The translations under genes were made by a program, and so were the position numbers. Under the pieces are notes generated by a model. The model saw only the letters and a list, made by a program, of their open reading frames with translations. It ran no database searches and was not told the origin of the DNA. 41,048 nt of DNA from Nonomuraea sp. NEAU-A123 (GTDB lineage Bacteria; Actinomycetota; Actinomycetes; Streptosporangiales; Streptosporangiaceae), in contig NZ_JAHFZZ010000044.1 in assembly GCF_018603905.1 (NCBI RefSeq), forward strand, positions 1 through 41,048. The letters run 5' to 3'. Below are positions 7,099 to 15,619 of this stretch, one piece after another; within the stretch, counting starts at the first letter, position 1; each line of letters opens with the position of its first letter.

Positions 7099-7901
7099 GG
7101 CAGTTCGAACGGGAGCTTGATGCCGTCGAGTGCCGTCCCGCACGCGCACGTTCGCTCGCCCGGCAGCGCCTGAACAGCGTCGGCGACCAGAGTCCGCATA
7201 CGCGTCACATTCCGCGCGAAGAACTCCATCACCTCCTCATGCGTCACGCCATCCCCGGCCTCGACCCCGGCGTCGTGGTCGGTCACCAGGGCCAGCGATG
7301 TGTAGCAGAGCGCCAGCTCGCGGGCCAGCACGGCCTCCGGGAAGCCGGTCATGCCGACGATCGTCCAGCCGTTGCCCGCGAACCATCGTGACTCCGCCCG
7401 GGTGGAGAAGCGTGGGCCCTCGATCACCACGAGTGTGCCGCCGTCGACCGTGTCCCAGCCGCCCGCCTGCGCGGCCGTCACGGCCACGGAGCGGCCCGAA
7501 GGGCAGTAGGGGTCGGCGAACGACACGTGGACCGCGCCGTCGATGTCGTAGTAGGTCTGGACTCGTCCTGACGTACGGTCGACGAGCTGATCGGGGATCA
7601 CGATCGCCCCCGGTCCGTGCTCGATCCGGAGCGAGCCCACAGCGCTGGGCGCGAGCACCTGGCGGACGCCGAGGGAGCGCAGTGCCCAGAGGTTGGCCCG
7701 GTAAGGGATGCGGTGGGGTGGAAAGCGATGATCCCGTCCGTGTCTGGGGATGAACGCCACGGTGCGCGCGCCGATGCGCCCGACCGTGACCACGTCGCTG
7801 GGTGGCCCGTAAGGGGTGGCGACCTCTATCTCCTCCGCGTCGTCGAGCAGGGAGTAAAAGCCCGAACCGCCGATAACGCCGATGTCTGCACGAGTGACCA
7901 T
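7095..7901 (-). CDS. mtnP: S-methyl-5'-thioadenosine phosphorylase
   Basis: 268 residues. The N-terminal IGVIGGSGFYSLL phosphate-binding loop, the PRHGRDHRFPPHRIPYRAN motif, EGPRFSTRAESRWF and the GMTGFPEAVLARELALCY signature are those of MTAP/PNP trimeric phosphorylases. The enzyme splits methylthioadenosine with phosphate into adenine and methylthioribose-1-phosphate in methionine salvage. The stretch TDHDAG near the C-terminus fits the purine-binding Asp of MTAP-type members. ATG at 7901 gives the standard N-terminus. It is first in the minus-strand operon with the 59-aa gene, SAF and mscL, and is divergent from the MFS-winged-helix gene. A 6-oxopurine (inosine/guanosine) specificity cannot be excluded from sequence alone. 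Confidence 0.93.
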   Translation of the reverse strand: MVTRADIGVIGGSGFYSLLDDAEEIEVATPYGPPSDVVTVGRIGARTVAFIPRHGRDHRFPPHRIPYRANLWALRSLGVRQVLAPSAVGSLRIEHGPGAIVIPDQLVDRTSGRVQTYYDIDGAVHVSFADPYCPSGRSVAVTAAQAGGWDTVDGGTLVVIEGPRFSTRAESRWFAGNGWTIVGMTGFPEAVLARELALCYTSLALVTDHDAGVEAGDGVTHEEVMEFFARNVTRMRTLVADAVQALPGERTCACGTALDGIKLPFELP

Positions 7902-7989
7902 GGCGCCGAGATTAGCGGCATCGATCGAGGGGGAGCAGGGCCTGAATGGCGTTCTGTGGATAACTTGCTTCACTGCGTTAGTACACGTG

Positions 7990-8011
7990 TGCGAAGAGTA
8001 GTATCTTCGCA
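7990..8011. promoter_or_regulatory. perfect palindrome over the -10 and start codon of the MFS-winged-helix gene
   Basis: TGCGAAGA (7990-7997), six-base spacer, TCTTCGCA (8004-8011) is a perfect 8-bp inverted repeat whose last base is the A of the ATG at 8011. A TAGTAT (7999-8004) inside it sits at -10 distance from that ATG and no good ribosome site is present, so the transcript is probably leaderless and the palindrome would block polymerase when bound. A second palindrome, ACACGTGT, abuts it at 7983-7990. Confidence 0.6.
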
Positions 8012-10014
8012 TGCGCCAAAGGGGTCTCGGCCTGATCATCGTCGCGCTTATGCTCGGCATGCTGCTGGCGGCGCTCGATCAGACGATCGTGTCGACCGCC
8101 CTGCCGAGGATCGTCAGTGACCTCGGCGGCCTGGAGCAGCTTTCGTGGGTGGTGACGGGCTACCTGCTCGCTTCGACGGTCTCCACGCCGCTCTGGGGGA
8201 AGCTGGGCGACCAGTACGGCCGTAAAAGGCTGTTCCTCGCGGCGATTGTCATCTTTCTCATCGGATCGGCGCTCTGCGGCCTGAGCCAGAACATGGGCGA
8301 GCTCATCCTCTTCCGCTCGATCCAGGGTCTGGGCGGCGGCGGCCTCATGGTGCTGGCCCAGGCGATCGTCGGCGATGTCGTGTCGCCCCGCGACAGGGGG
8401 AAATACCAGGGGTTCTTCGGCGGGGTCTTCGCGCTCGCCAGCATCGTGGGCCCGCTGCTCGGCGGTCTGTTCGTCGACCATCTCAGCTGGCACTGGGTCT
8501 TCTACATCAACCTGCCCCTCGGGGCGGTCGCGCTGTTCGTGATCGCGACCGTGCTGCCCGGAGACAGTACGCGGACCAAACACAAGATCGACTATGTGGG
8601 CATCGTGCTGCTCGGCGGTGCCACGTCCTGCCTGGTCCTGATCGCCACCTGGGGCGGCACCATCTATCCGTGGGCCGATCCGGTGATCATCGGGCTCGGG
8701 GTGGCGGCCGTCGCCCTGCTCGCCGGGTGGTTGTTCGCCGAACGACGAGCGGCTGAGCCGGTTCTGCCGCTCGGGCTGTTCGGGCTCAGGGCGTTCTCGA
8801 TGTCGTCGCTCGTCGCGTTCGTGGTGGGGTTCGGGATGTTCGGGGCCCTTATCTACCTTCCGCTGTATTTGCAGGTGGTTCACGGGGTTAGTGCGACTCT
8901 GTCCGGGGTGTATCTGCTGCCGATGATGGCTGGCATGTTCACGATGTCCATCGTGAGCGGTCAGATCATCGCCAGGACCGGTAAATACCGCTTCCTGCCC
9001 ATCGCGGGCACGGGCATCGCCACGGTCGGGTTGCTCCTGCTCGCCACGCTGACCGAGCACACCACACTGCTGAGGCTGGGGCTGTTCCTGCTGGTCCTGG
9101 GCGTGGGGCTGGGGATGACCATGCAGGTGCTGGTGATCATCGTGCAGAACGCGGTGCACTTCAAGAATCTCGGCGTGGCCACCTCGGGCGCCACGTTCTT
9201 CCGGATGATCGGCGGGTCGTTCGGCGTCGCCACGCTCGGCTCGGTCTTCACCGCCCGGCTCGACTCCGACCTGCGTGCGCTGCTGGCCACGACCAGGCTG
9301 CCGGCGGGCTTCGATCCGGCGCGCGTCCAGCAGGATCCCACGACCATCCAGCGGCTGCCGCCGGCGCTCGTGGCAGACTTCCTGCATGTGTACGCTGACG
9401 CGATCGCCGCCGTCTTCCGGGTGGCGGCGCCGGTCATGTTCGTCGCCTTCTTGATCAGCTGGCTGATTCCACAGCAGCGCCTCAGGCAGACGACCAAGGC
9501 GACCGACCTGGGCGAGGTCATGGGGGGCACCTCGGCGGAGCGGTCATCGCTGGAGGAGGTCGAGAGGGGTCTCGTACGCCTGGCGGACGCCAACTTGCGC
9601 AGGGGCTTCTACGACCGGCTGGGCGACTTGGCCGGATTGACCGACGTCCCGCCGCAAGGCGTCTGGATCCTGGCGCGGCTCGGCGGGGAAGGCTGGGTCA
9701 AGGCCGCAGACCTGGCGGAGCGCGCGAACGTCAGCAGGGAGCAAGGCCGCCCCTTCGCTGACCAGCTGATAGCCGATGGCCTCGTCGAACGGTCGCCGGA
9801 CGGGGATTCGCTTCGGCTGACGGAGGAGGGGCAGCGGGCCGCTCTGAGGATGTTGCGGTGCTCATCCGAGGGCTTGAGCAGGCTCGTCGCAGACTGGGGC
9901 CCCAACCAACAACTGGAGCAACTCGTCGAACGAGTCGCCTCGGCCCTACTCGGCGCCAACACCGACTGCCCGCGAGAGACGGGGCAGCGCAGAGCGCCAC
10001 AGGGTAGGGCCTGA
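8011..10014 (+). CDS. DHA2-family (EmrB/QacA) multidrug exporter fused to a MarR-like winged-helix domain
   Basis: 667 residues. Residues 1-490 form a 14-helix MFS pump with the DHA2 markers LDQTIVSTALPRIVSDL in helix 1, GKLGDQYGRKRLF in the first loop and GGGLMVLAQAIVGDVV. Such proteins expel cationic or lipophilic drugs using the proton gradient. After a linker, residues about 535-645 form a second, cytoplasmic part with winged-helix layout (WVKAADLAERANVSREQ helix pair, DGLVERSPDGDSLRLTEEGQ wing). This resembles MarR regulators, but it is tethered to the membrane protein. Pumps of this kind carrying a C-terminal MarR-like domain exist in actinobacteria; the domain's role is not settled. 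A perfect palindrome covers the start codon. It ends 10 bp before the convergent fmdB stop. Confidence 0.9.
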   Translation: MRQRGLGLIIVALMLGMLLAALDQTIVSTALPRIVSDLGGLEQLSWVVTGYLLASTVSTPLWGKLGDQYGRKRLFLAAIVIFLIGSALCGLSQNMGELILFRSIQGLGGGGLMVLAQAIVGDVVSPRDRGKYQGFFGGVFALASIVGPLLGGLFVDHLSWHWVFYINLPLGAVALFVIATVLPGDSTRTKHKIDYVGIVLLGGATSCLVLIATWGGTIYPWADPVIIGLGVAAVALLAGWLFAERRAAEPVLPLGLFGLRAFSMSSLVAFVVGFGMFGALIYLPLYLQVVHGVSATLSGVYLLPMMAGMFTMSIVSGQIIARTGKYRFLPIAGTGIATVGLLLLATLTEHTTLLRLGLFLLVLGVGLGMTMQVLVIIVQNAVHFKNLGVATSGATFFRMIGGSFGVATLGSVFTARLDSDLRALLATTRLPAGFDPARVQQDPTTIQRLPPALVADFLHVYADAIAAVFRVAAPVMFVAFLISWLIPQQRLRQTTKATDLGEVMGGTSAERSSLEEVERGLVRLADANLRRGFYDRLGDLAGLTDVPPQGVWILARLGGEGWVKAADLAERANVSREQGRPFADQLIADGLVERSPDGDSLRLTEEGQRAALRMLRCSSEGLSRLVADWGPNQQLEQLVERVASALLGANTDCPRETGQRRAPQGRA

Positions 10015-10024
10015 CGGCGAGTGC

Positions 10025-10357
10025 CTACTTGGAGGCGGATGCGGCAGCAGGGGCGGGGGACGTCGTGGACTTCGACTCGGACGACTTCGAAGAAGACTCG
10101 GACGGCTTCGAGTCGGCGGGCTTGCTCTCGCCCGACTTCCCGTTGGACGACGAAGAAGAGGCGGACGAAGCAGCCGACGAGGCCCGGTTGTCCGTGCGAT
10201 AGAAGCCCGAACCCTTGAACACGATCCCGACGGCGGAGAACACCTTACGTAGGTTCCCCTGGCAGGCCGGGCACACGGTCAGCGCATCGTCGGTAAATTT
10301 CTGAACGACCTCGAGCTGGTCACCGCAGTCGTTGCAGGCGTACTGGTAGGTCGGCAC
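10025..10357 (-). CDS. FmdB-family zinc-ribbon protein with Ser/Lys-rich tail
   Basis: 110 residues starting at GTG 10357, which gives the family N-terminus PTYQYAC and has AAGGAGGA placed five to six bases upstream. The frame runs back to a TTG at 10372 that lies within that ribosome site. Two CxxC knuckles (CNDCG and CPACQ) form a single zinc ribbon of about 45 residues, followed by FSAVGIVFKGSGFYRTDNR, which is typical of the family. The last 50 or so residues are low-complexity Ser/Lys/Ala/Pro. FmdB-type proteins are small putative regulators of unclear target. It lies 68 bp behind the antiporter gene on the same strand. Confidence 0.9.
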   Translation of the reverse strand: MPTYQYACNDCGDQLEVVQKFTDDALTVCPACQGNLRKVFSAVGIVFKGSGFYRTDNRASSAASSASSSSSNGKSGESKPADSKPSESSSKSSESKSTTSPAPAAASASK

Positions 10358-10425
10358 GCGCTCCTCCTTCAAGTTCTGGCACTCGAGCGATGCGACTGCT
10401 AATGGTAACCGATTAGGTCAAACGT

Positions 10426-11931
10426 CTATTCCGAACCGCGTTCTCCGTACCATCCAGCCAGCTTGCCCCGGCGGCTGACGGCCCGCATGCGGCGTTCGAC
10501 CTCGTCGCGGCAGGCCGCCGTGGCGACCACGAGGAGCTGGTCGTCCGCCCTGACCCGGGTGGTGCCCGAGGGGACGAACGATTTGCCGTCGCGGACGATG
10601 AGCGTGACGGCGGCCCCGGCCGGCAGGCGTAGTTCGAAGATCTCGACGCCGTGCAGCTGGGAGCTGGGCGGCACCTTGATCTGCAGCAGGTCGGCCTTCA
10701 GCTCTTCCAGCGGTGCCGACTCCACCTCCAGGTCGTGCGCCTCCCCGGGAGTGGCCACGCCGAGGATTCTGGCCACGAACGGCAGCGTCGGCCCCTGCAG
10801 CAGCGTGAACACCATCACGATCACGAAGACCTCGTTGAAGATCTCCTTGGAGCCCTCGACGCCGGCGGCCCACGGGATGGTCGCCAGCACGATGGGGACC
10901 GCTCCGCGCAGTCCTGCCCAGGACAGGAACGTCTGCTCGCGCCAGTTCGTCCGGCCGAGGCGCAGCAGCCGGGCCACCTGCGAGCTGATCATCACCGACA
11001 GCGGCCTGGCCACGAGCGCCAGGACCGTTCCCGCGATGAGGCCCGGCACGATCGCCGACGGCAGCTCCTTGGGGCTGGCCAGCAGTCCGAGCATCACGAA
11101 CAGCCCGATCTGCGCCAGCCAGGCGGCCCCTTCCGCGAACCCCCTGGTCGCCGCCCGGTGCGGCAGCCGCGAATTGCCCAGGATCAGCGCCGTGAGGTAC
11201 ACGGCCAGGAAGCCCGAGCCGTGCAGCAGCACCGCGCCGCCGTACGAGACGAAGGTCAGCGCCAGGACCGCGATCGGGTACAGGCCCGAGGCGGGCAGGG
11301 CGACGCGGCGCAGGGCGTACGCGCCGGCGGGCCCGATGGCCAGGCCGACCGCCGCACCGATGAGCAGCTCCGTCCCGGTCCGCAGCAGGAACGAGCCGAG
11401 CGTCGGCGACGAGTGCGTGGCGCTGCTCAGCAGCATGACCGCGATCACCGTGGGCGCGTCGTTGAAGCCCGACTCCGCCTCCAGCACGCCGGCCAGGCGC
11501 GACGGCAGCGGCAACCGCCGCAGCACCGAGAACACGGCGGCGGCGTCGGTGGAGGCAAGCACCGCGCCGAGGATCAGCGCGGCGTTCTGGTCGACCCCCA
11601 GCAGCCCTTGTACGGCCAGCGCCACCACCACGATGCTGACCGCCACGCCCAGGGTGGCCAGGATCAGGGCCAGCGGCACCGAACGGCGCACATGGCTCCA
11701 GTTGGTGGTCAGACCGCCCTCCGCCAGGATCACCGCCAGCGCGCTCAGGCCGATCTGCTGGGCCAGCTCCGGGTTGTTGAACGGGATGCCGACCCCGGAA
11801 TCGCCCAGGACCAAGCCCAGACCGAGGAACAGCAGGAGGCTGGGCAGGCCGGTGCGATGCGCGATGCGGACGGAGGCGATGGCCGCGATGACGATGGCGG
11901 CACCCAGAAGAAGCCAGACATCAAGTGTCAT
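10426..11931 (-). CDS. CPA1 potassium (or sodium)/proton antiporter with C-terminal TrkA-C domain
   Basis: 501 residues. Twelve to thirteen transmembrane helices occupy residues 1-390, with the ion-site motifs STDAAAVFSVLR and ESGFNDAPTVIAVMLL of NhaP-type CPA1 exchangers. Residues about 410-490 are a soluble TrkA-C/RCK-C domain (LHGVEIFELRLPAGA, VRADDQLLVVA), the arrangement of NhaP2/CvrA K+/H+ antiporters. It should swap cytoplasmic K+ or Na+ for external protons at the plasma membrane, gated by a ligand on the C-terminal domain. The ATG at 11931 has AGGAGGGGG upstream. Its neighbours are the cyclo-ligase (same strand, 24 bp upstream) and fmdB downstream. Confidence 0.9.
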   Translation of the reverse strand: MTLDVWLLLGAAIVIAAIASVRIAHRTGLPSLLLFLGLGLVLGDSGVGIPFNNPELAQQIGLSALAVILAEGGLTTNWSHVRRSVPLALILATLGVAVSIVVVALAVQGLLGVDQNAALILGAVLASTDAAAVFSVLRRLPLPSRLAGVLEAESGFNDAPTVIAVMLLSSATHSSPTLGSFLLRTGTELLIGAAVGLAIGPAGAYALRRVALPASGLYPIAVLALTFVSYGGAVLLHGSGFLAVYLTALILGNSRLPHRAATRGFAEGAAWLAQIGLFVMLGLLASPKELPSAIVPGLIAGTVLALVARPLSVMISSQVARLLRLGRTNWREQTFLSWAGLRGAVPIVLATIPWAAGVEGSKEIFNEVFVIVMVFTLLQGPTLPFVARILGVATPGEAHDLEVESAPLEELKADLLQIKVPPSSQLHGVEIFELRLPAGAAVTLIVRDGKSFVPSGTTRVRADDQLLVVATAACRDEVERRMRAVSRRGKLAGWYGERGSE

Positions 11932-11955
11932 CTGGCCCCCTCCTGTGTGTTTCGT

Positions 11956-12525
11956 TCACATAAGCCTAGTGAGTTCTCTGGGTGTGACTGCCCATCGCAC
12001 CCGCTGATCGTGTGGTTCGGCCGGGACGTCGTCGATCAGCTCGCCGTCGTGCAGGAGGGCGACTGTGGGGACGTTCGGTCCCACCCTGGCCAGGGCGCGG
12101 TCGTACGAGCCGCCGCCGCGGCCGAGGCGTACCCCTGACTTCCTGTCCACGGCGAGAGCGGGGACGATCACGAGGGCGGCCGTGCGGATCGCGTCGACGC
12201 CGCGCCGGGTGTCGACCGGCTCCATGATGCCGAAACGGCCGGGCGCCAGCGTGTCGGGGCCGTCATAGACCGCCCAGTCGAGGTCGTCGTCCTCCCGCAG
12301 CACGGGCAGGATCACGGTCGCGCCGTGCTTCCACAGCGCGAACACCAGCCCGTGCGTCTCCGGCTCCGCCCCCGTGGACCAGTAGCAGGCCACCAGCCCA
12401 GCCATTTGCGCCCACGGCTGATCGAGCAGCGTTTCGCGAACCTTCGCGGCGTTTACCCGCAATTGCTCCGGGGAGAGGAACCCACGTGCCGCGAGCAGCT
12501 CACGGCGCAGTTTCATCTTGTCCAC
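11956..12525 (-). CDS. 5-formyltetrahydrofolate cyclo-ligase
   Basis: 189 residues. It converts 5-formyl-THF and ATP to 5,10-methenyl-THF in the folate one-carbon cycle. Hallmarks are the N-terminal KLRRELLAAR helix, the CYWSTGAEPET substrate region and the ATP-site motif VRLGRGGGSYDRAL. The GTG at 12525 is chosen because GGAGGT ends five bases upstream; GTG 12537 lies before that site, and ATG 12516 is also possible. It is divergent from galU with only 24 bp between starts, so the two promoters must overlap. In many actinobacteria this gene sits opposite galU just as here. Confidence 0.92.
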   Translation of the reverse strand: MDKMKLRRELLAARGFLSPEQLRVNAAKVRETLLDQPWAQMAGLVACYWSTGAEPETHGLVFALWKHGATVILPVLREDDDLDWAVYDGPDTLAPGRFGIMEPVDTRRGVDAIRTAALVIVPALAVDRKSGVRLGRGGGSYDRALARVGPNVPTVALLHDGELIDDVPAEPHDQRVRWAVTPRELTRLM

Positions 12526-12537
12526 AGATACCTCCAC

Positions 12538-12550
12538 TAGGGTCTACTCA
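12538..12550 (+). promoter_or_regulatory. candidate -10 element of a leaderless galU transcript
   Basis: TAGGGT at 12538-12543 lies seven bases before the galU ATG (12550), the position that yields a leaderless mRNA; only a weak AGGG could serve as ribosome site. I find no -35 at the right distance, so this is tentative. Confidence 0.3.
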
Positions 12551-13452
12551 TGGCTGACTTCGACCCTGTGACGAAAGCCGTCGTGCCCGCCGCAGGTCTG
12601 GGCACCCGATTCCTTCCGGCGACCAAGGCGACACCCAAGGAGATGTTGCCCATCGTCGACAAGCCCGCGATCCAGTATGTCGTCGAGGAGGCGGCCTCCG
12701 CCGGGCTCCTCGACCTCCTCATGGTCACCGGCAAGAACAAGCGCTCGATCGAGGACCACTTCGACCGCGCCTTCGAGCTGGAAGAGGTGCTGGAGGCCAA
12801 GGGCGACGAACATCGGCTGTCCCAGGTCCGCGACCCGGCCGCCCTCGCGACCCTGCATTACGTACGGCAGGGCGAGCCGAAGGGGCTCGGGCACGCGGTG
12901 CTCTGCGCCAAGCAGCACGTCGGCGACCACCCGTTCGCCTGTCTGCTCGGCGACGACCTCATCGACTACCGCGACAAGCTGCTCGAACGCATGATCCAGG
13001 TGCGCCACACCTACGGTGGCAGCGTGATCGCGCTGATGGAAGTGCCCAAGGAGCAGGTCTCGCTCTACGGCGTGGCCACGATCGAGCCCACCTCCGAGCC
13101 GGACGTCGTACAGGTGACCGACCTCGTCGAGAAGCCGCCGGTGGACGAGGCGCCCTCCAACTGGGCGATCATCGGCCGCTACGTGATCGACCCGGCCGTC
13201 TTCGAGGTCCTCGAGAACACCCCGCCGGGCCGCGGCGACGAGATCCAGCTCACCGACGCGCTCCGCACGCTCGCCGCGCGAGGCTCTGAGGAGGGCGGGC
13301 CGGTCCATGGCGTGCTGTTCCGCGGCCGCCGCTACGACACCGGCGACAAACTCGACTATCTGCGTACGGTCGTGAAGTTCGCGGCCGACCGGCCCGACCT
13401 GGCGCCTGAGTTCGTGCCGTGGTTGCGGGAGTTCCTCGATGAAATCAGTTGA
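12550..13452 (+). CDS. galU: UTP-glucose-1-phosphate uridylyltransferase
   Basis: 300 residues. The nucleotide-binding signature AAGLGTRFLPATKATPKEML at the N-terminus, the DKPAIQYVVEEA loop, the GDDLIDY metal-binding segment and DLVEKPP are the classical GalU motifs. The enzyme makes UDP-glucose from UTP and glucose-1-phosphate for cell-surface glycans and trehalose. The gene overlaps moeA by 14 bp. In Streptomyces and relatives galU is likewise followed by moeA, moaC and an acetyltransferase, so this is an ancestral operon. Confidence 0.97.
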   Translation: MADFDPVTKAVVPAAGLGTRFLPATKATPKEMLPIVDKPAIQYVVEEAASAGLLDLLMVTGKNKRSIEDHFDRAFELEEVLEAKGDEHRLSQVRDPAALATLHYVRQGEPKGLGHAVLCAKQHVGDHPFACLLGDDLIDYRDKLLERMIQVRHTYGGSVIALMEVPKEQVSLYGVATIEPTSEPDVVQVTDLVEKPPVDEAPSNWAIIGRYVIDPAVFEVLENTPPGRGDEIQLTDALRTLAARGSEEGGPVHGVLFRGRRYDTGDKLDYLRTVVKFAADRPDLAPEFVPWLREFLDEIS

Positions 13453-14626
13453 CGCGCATCTGGCCCACATCCTGGCCACCGTGCGTCCACTCGCTCCACT
13501 CGAACTCGACCTGGAACAGGCCCTGGGCACGACGCTGGCCGAGGAGGTCTCCTCGCCGGTGCCGCTGCCGCCGTTCGACAACTCGGCGATGGATGGCTAT
13601 GCCGTACGGGCGTGTGATGTCGTCGATGTCCCGGTCACGCTGCCGGTGATCGACGACGTGGCCGCCGGATCGAGCGAGCTGCGAGCGGTCGGTCCCGGAC
13701 ATGCCGTACGCATCATGACAGGGGCGCCCCTGCCCGCGGGCGCCGACGCCGTGGTGCCGGTGGAGTGGACGAACGGCGGGACCGTCTCCGTCACGATCGA
13801 CCGCGCCGCCGTCGCAGGCAACGCCATCCGCCGGGCGGGCGAAGACGTACAAGCCGGTGAGGTCGTCCTCAAACCGGGCACGGTCATCGGGCCCGCGCAG
13901 CTCGGCATCATTGCCGGGGTGGGTCGGCGCCGCGTCCTGGTACGCCCGCGTCCGCGCGTCGTGGTGCTGTCGACCGGCGCCGAACTGGTCGAACCCGGCC
14001 TGCCCCTAGGGCCAGGACAGATCTGGGATTCCAACAGCGTGACCCTGACCGCCGCCGTACGCGAGTCCGGCGCCGAAGGCTTCCGCGCGGCCACCGTCGG
14101 TGACGATCCCGCCGCCTTCCTCGACCAGCTCGACGCGCAGCTCGTACGCGCAGACGCGATCGTCACCAGCGGCGGCGTCTCGATGGGCGCCTACGAGCCG
14201 GTCAAGGAGGCGCTCACGCCGCTCGGCACGGTCGACTTCGAGAAGGTCGCGATGCAGCCCGGCATGCCGCAGGGCTTCGGCGTCGTGGGCGAGGACCAGG
14301 TGCCGATCTTCGCGCTGCCCGGCAACCCGGTCTCGTCGTTCGTCTCGTTCATGCTTTTCGTACGGCCGGCGCTGGCGAAGATGCGCGGCCTGCCAGCGGG
14401 ACCGCCGGAAACGCTGTCCGCCCAGGTCGCCGAGCCGTTGCGGTCACCGGCGGGGCGGCGGTCGTTCCTGCGCGGCGTGCTGTCGTCCGACGGAACGGTG
14501 TCGCCGGTGCGCGGGCAGGGCTCGCACCAGTTGGCCGCGCTGGCCTCGGCCAACGCGCTGATCGTCGTACCGGAGGACGTGACCGAGGTGCCTTCCGGGG
14601 CTGTCGTGGAGGTGATCCGGCTTTGA
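13439..14626 (+). CDS. moeA: molybdopterin molybdotransferase MoeA
   Basis: 395 residues. All MoeA domains are present: the N-terminal PPFDNSAMDGYAVR motif, the MoaB-like fold with TSGGVSMGAYEPVKEAL, and ALPGNPVSSFVSF followed by the C-terminal beta domain. MoeA inserts molybdate into adenylylated molybdopterin to complete the molybdenum cofactor. The ATG lies inside galU (14-bp overlap) and the stop TGA overlaps the TTG start of moaC, so translation is coupled at both ends. Confidence 0.96.
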   Translation: MKSVDAHLAHILATVRPLAPLELDLEQALGTTLAEEVSSPVPLPPFDNSAMDGYAVRACDVVDVPVTLPVIDDVAAGSSELRAVGPGHAVRIMTGAPLPAGADAVVPVEWTNGGTVSVTIDRAAVAGNAIRRAGEDVQAGEVVLKPGTVIGPAQLGIIAGVGRRRVLVRPRPRVVVLSTGAELVEPGLPLGPGQIWDSNSVTLTAAVRESGAEGFRAATVGDDPAAFLDQLDAQLVRADAIVTSGGVSMGAYEPVKEALTPLGTVDFEKVAMQPGMPQGFGVVGEDQVPIFALPGNPVSSFVSFMLFVRPALAKMRGLPAGPPETLSAQVAEPLRSPAGRRSFLRGVLSSDGTVSPVRGQGSHQLAALASANALIVVPEDVTEVPSGAVVEVIRL

Positions 14627-15090
14627 CGGAGTTCACCCATCTCGACGAGACCGGCGCGGCGCGCATGGTCGACGTGTCCGGCAAGGAGGTCGGGGCGCGT
14701 TCGGCCACGGCCACCGGGCGGGTGCTGCTGTCGTCCGCGGTGGTGGAGCTGCTGCGGTCGGGTGAGGTGCCCAAGGGTGACGCGCTCGGGGTGGCGAGGA
14801 TCGCCGGCATCATGGGCGCCAAGCGGACGCCCGACCTGATCCCGCTCTGCCATCCGATCGCGCTGCACGGGGTCAAGGTGTCGCTCGATGTCGAGGATTG
14901 GGGGGTCGCCATCACCTGCCGGGTGAAGACGGCCGACCGTACCGGCGTCGAGATGGAGGCGCTGACGGCGGTGTCCGTGGCGGCGCTCGCGTTGATCGAC
15001 ATGGTCAAGGCGGTCGATCCCGCCGCGGTGATCACCGACGTGCGGGTGGAGGAGAAGGTGGGCGGCAAGACCGGGTTGTGGACGCGGTGA
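14623..15090 (+). CDS. moaC: cyclic pyranopterin monophosphate synthase MoaC
   Basis: 155 residues from a TTG start that overlaps the moeA stop as TTGA. Motifs KRTPDLIPLCHPIAL and GVEMEALTAVSVAALAL are diagnostic of MoaC. It rearranges the MoaA product 3',8-cyclo-GTP into cPMP, the first stable cofactor precursor. No moaA is visible in this window, so it must be elsewhere. The stop overlaps the GTG of the next gene as GTGA. Confidence 0.95.
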   Translation: MTEFTHLDETGAARMVDVSGKEVGARSATATGRVLLSSAVVELLRSGEVPKGDALGVARIAGIMGAKRTPDLIPLCHPIALHGVKVSLDVEDWGVAITCRVKTADRTGVEMEALTAVSVAALALIDMVKAVDPAAVITDVRVEEKVGGKTGLWTR

Positions 15091-15566
15091 TCCGCGCGCT
15101 CGTGGTGACCGTGTCCAACCGCGCGTCAGCCGGGATTTACGCCGATAAATCGGGACCGCTCCTGGTTTCGTTGCTTTCGGCGGCCGGGTGCGCCGTGGAG
15201 GGGCCCGTCGTGGTGCCCGATGGGGAGGCGGTCGAGGCCGCACTCCTTGACGGCGTTTCGGAGGGGTACGCGGTGATTGTGACGACCGGGGGGACCGGGC
15301 TGACACCGACCGATCTGACGCCGGAGATGACGGCCCGGGTGATCACCCGCGAGATTCCCGGAATCGCGGAGGCCATCCGGCAGGCGAACCGCGACAAAGT
15401 GCCCACCTCGATCCTGTCCCGTGGTCTCGCGGGCCAGGCCGGTGACACGTTGATCGTCAATCTGCCCGGATCCTCCGGAGGCGTACGGGATGGCGTGGCC
15501 GTACTGGCTCCCGTTCTTCAGCACGCGGTCGATCAGATTCGCGGCGGCGATCACCCGCGCTCTTAG
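15087..15566 (+). CDS. MogA/MoaB-type molybdopterin adenylyltransferase
   Basis: 159 residues from GTG 15087, within the moaC stop (GTGA). The MPT-binding fold shows VTVSNRASAGIYADKSGP at the N-terminus, TTGGTGLTPTDLTPEM and NLPGSSGGVRDG. These proteins adenylylate molybdopterin to activate it for MoeA. It closes the galU-moeA-moaC-mog run of overlapping genes. MogA and MoaB cannot be told apart securely from this sequence, so no symbol is given. Confidence 0.93.
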   Translation: MIRALVVTVSNRASAGIYADKSGPLLVSLLSAAGCAVEGPVVVPDGEAVEAALLDGVSEGYAVIVTTGGTGLTPTDLTPEMTARVITREIPGIAEAIRQANRDKVPTSILSRGLAGQAGDTLIVNLPGSSGGVRDGVAVLAPVLQHAVDQIRGGDHPRS

Positions 15567-15619
15567 CGTGCGGAGAGTCACCACTATTGATCCGTGGCGA
15601 CATCGTGCCCGATAGGGGG

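Noticed and set aside
8011..8040. A conventional ribosome site for the MFS-winged-helix gene
   Set aside because: GAAGAG at 7992-7997 is too far (13 bases) from the ATG; leaderless translation is more likely.
7978..9387. Long minus-strand open frame opposite the MFS-winged-helix gene
   Set aside because: Asp/Glu/Arg/Gln-rich shadow of a high-GC membrane protein; the sense strand is unambiguous.
10463..12138. Long plus-strand open frames opposite the antiporter and the cyclo-ligase
   Set aside because: Low-complexity shadows; the minus strand encodes complete CPA1 and cyclo-ligase motifs.
12544..13581. Long minus-strand open frame opposite galU and moeA
   Set aside because: Shadow of galU, with no domain and no ribosome site.
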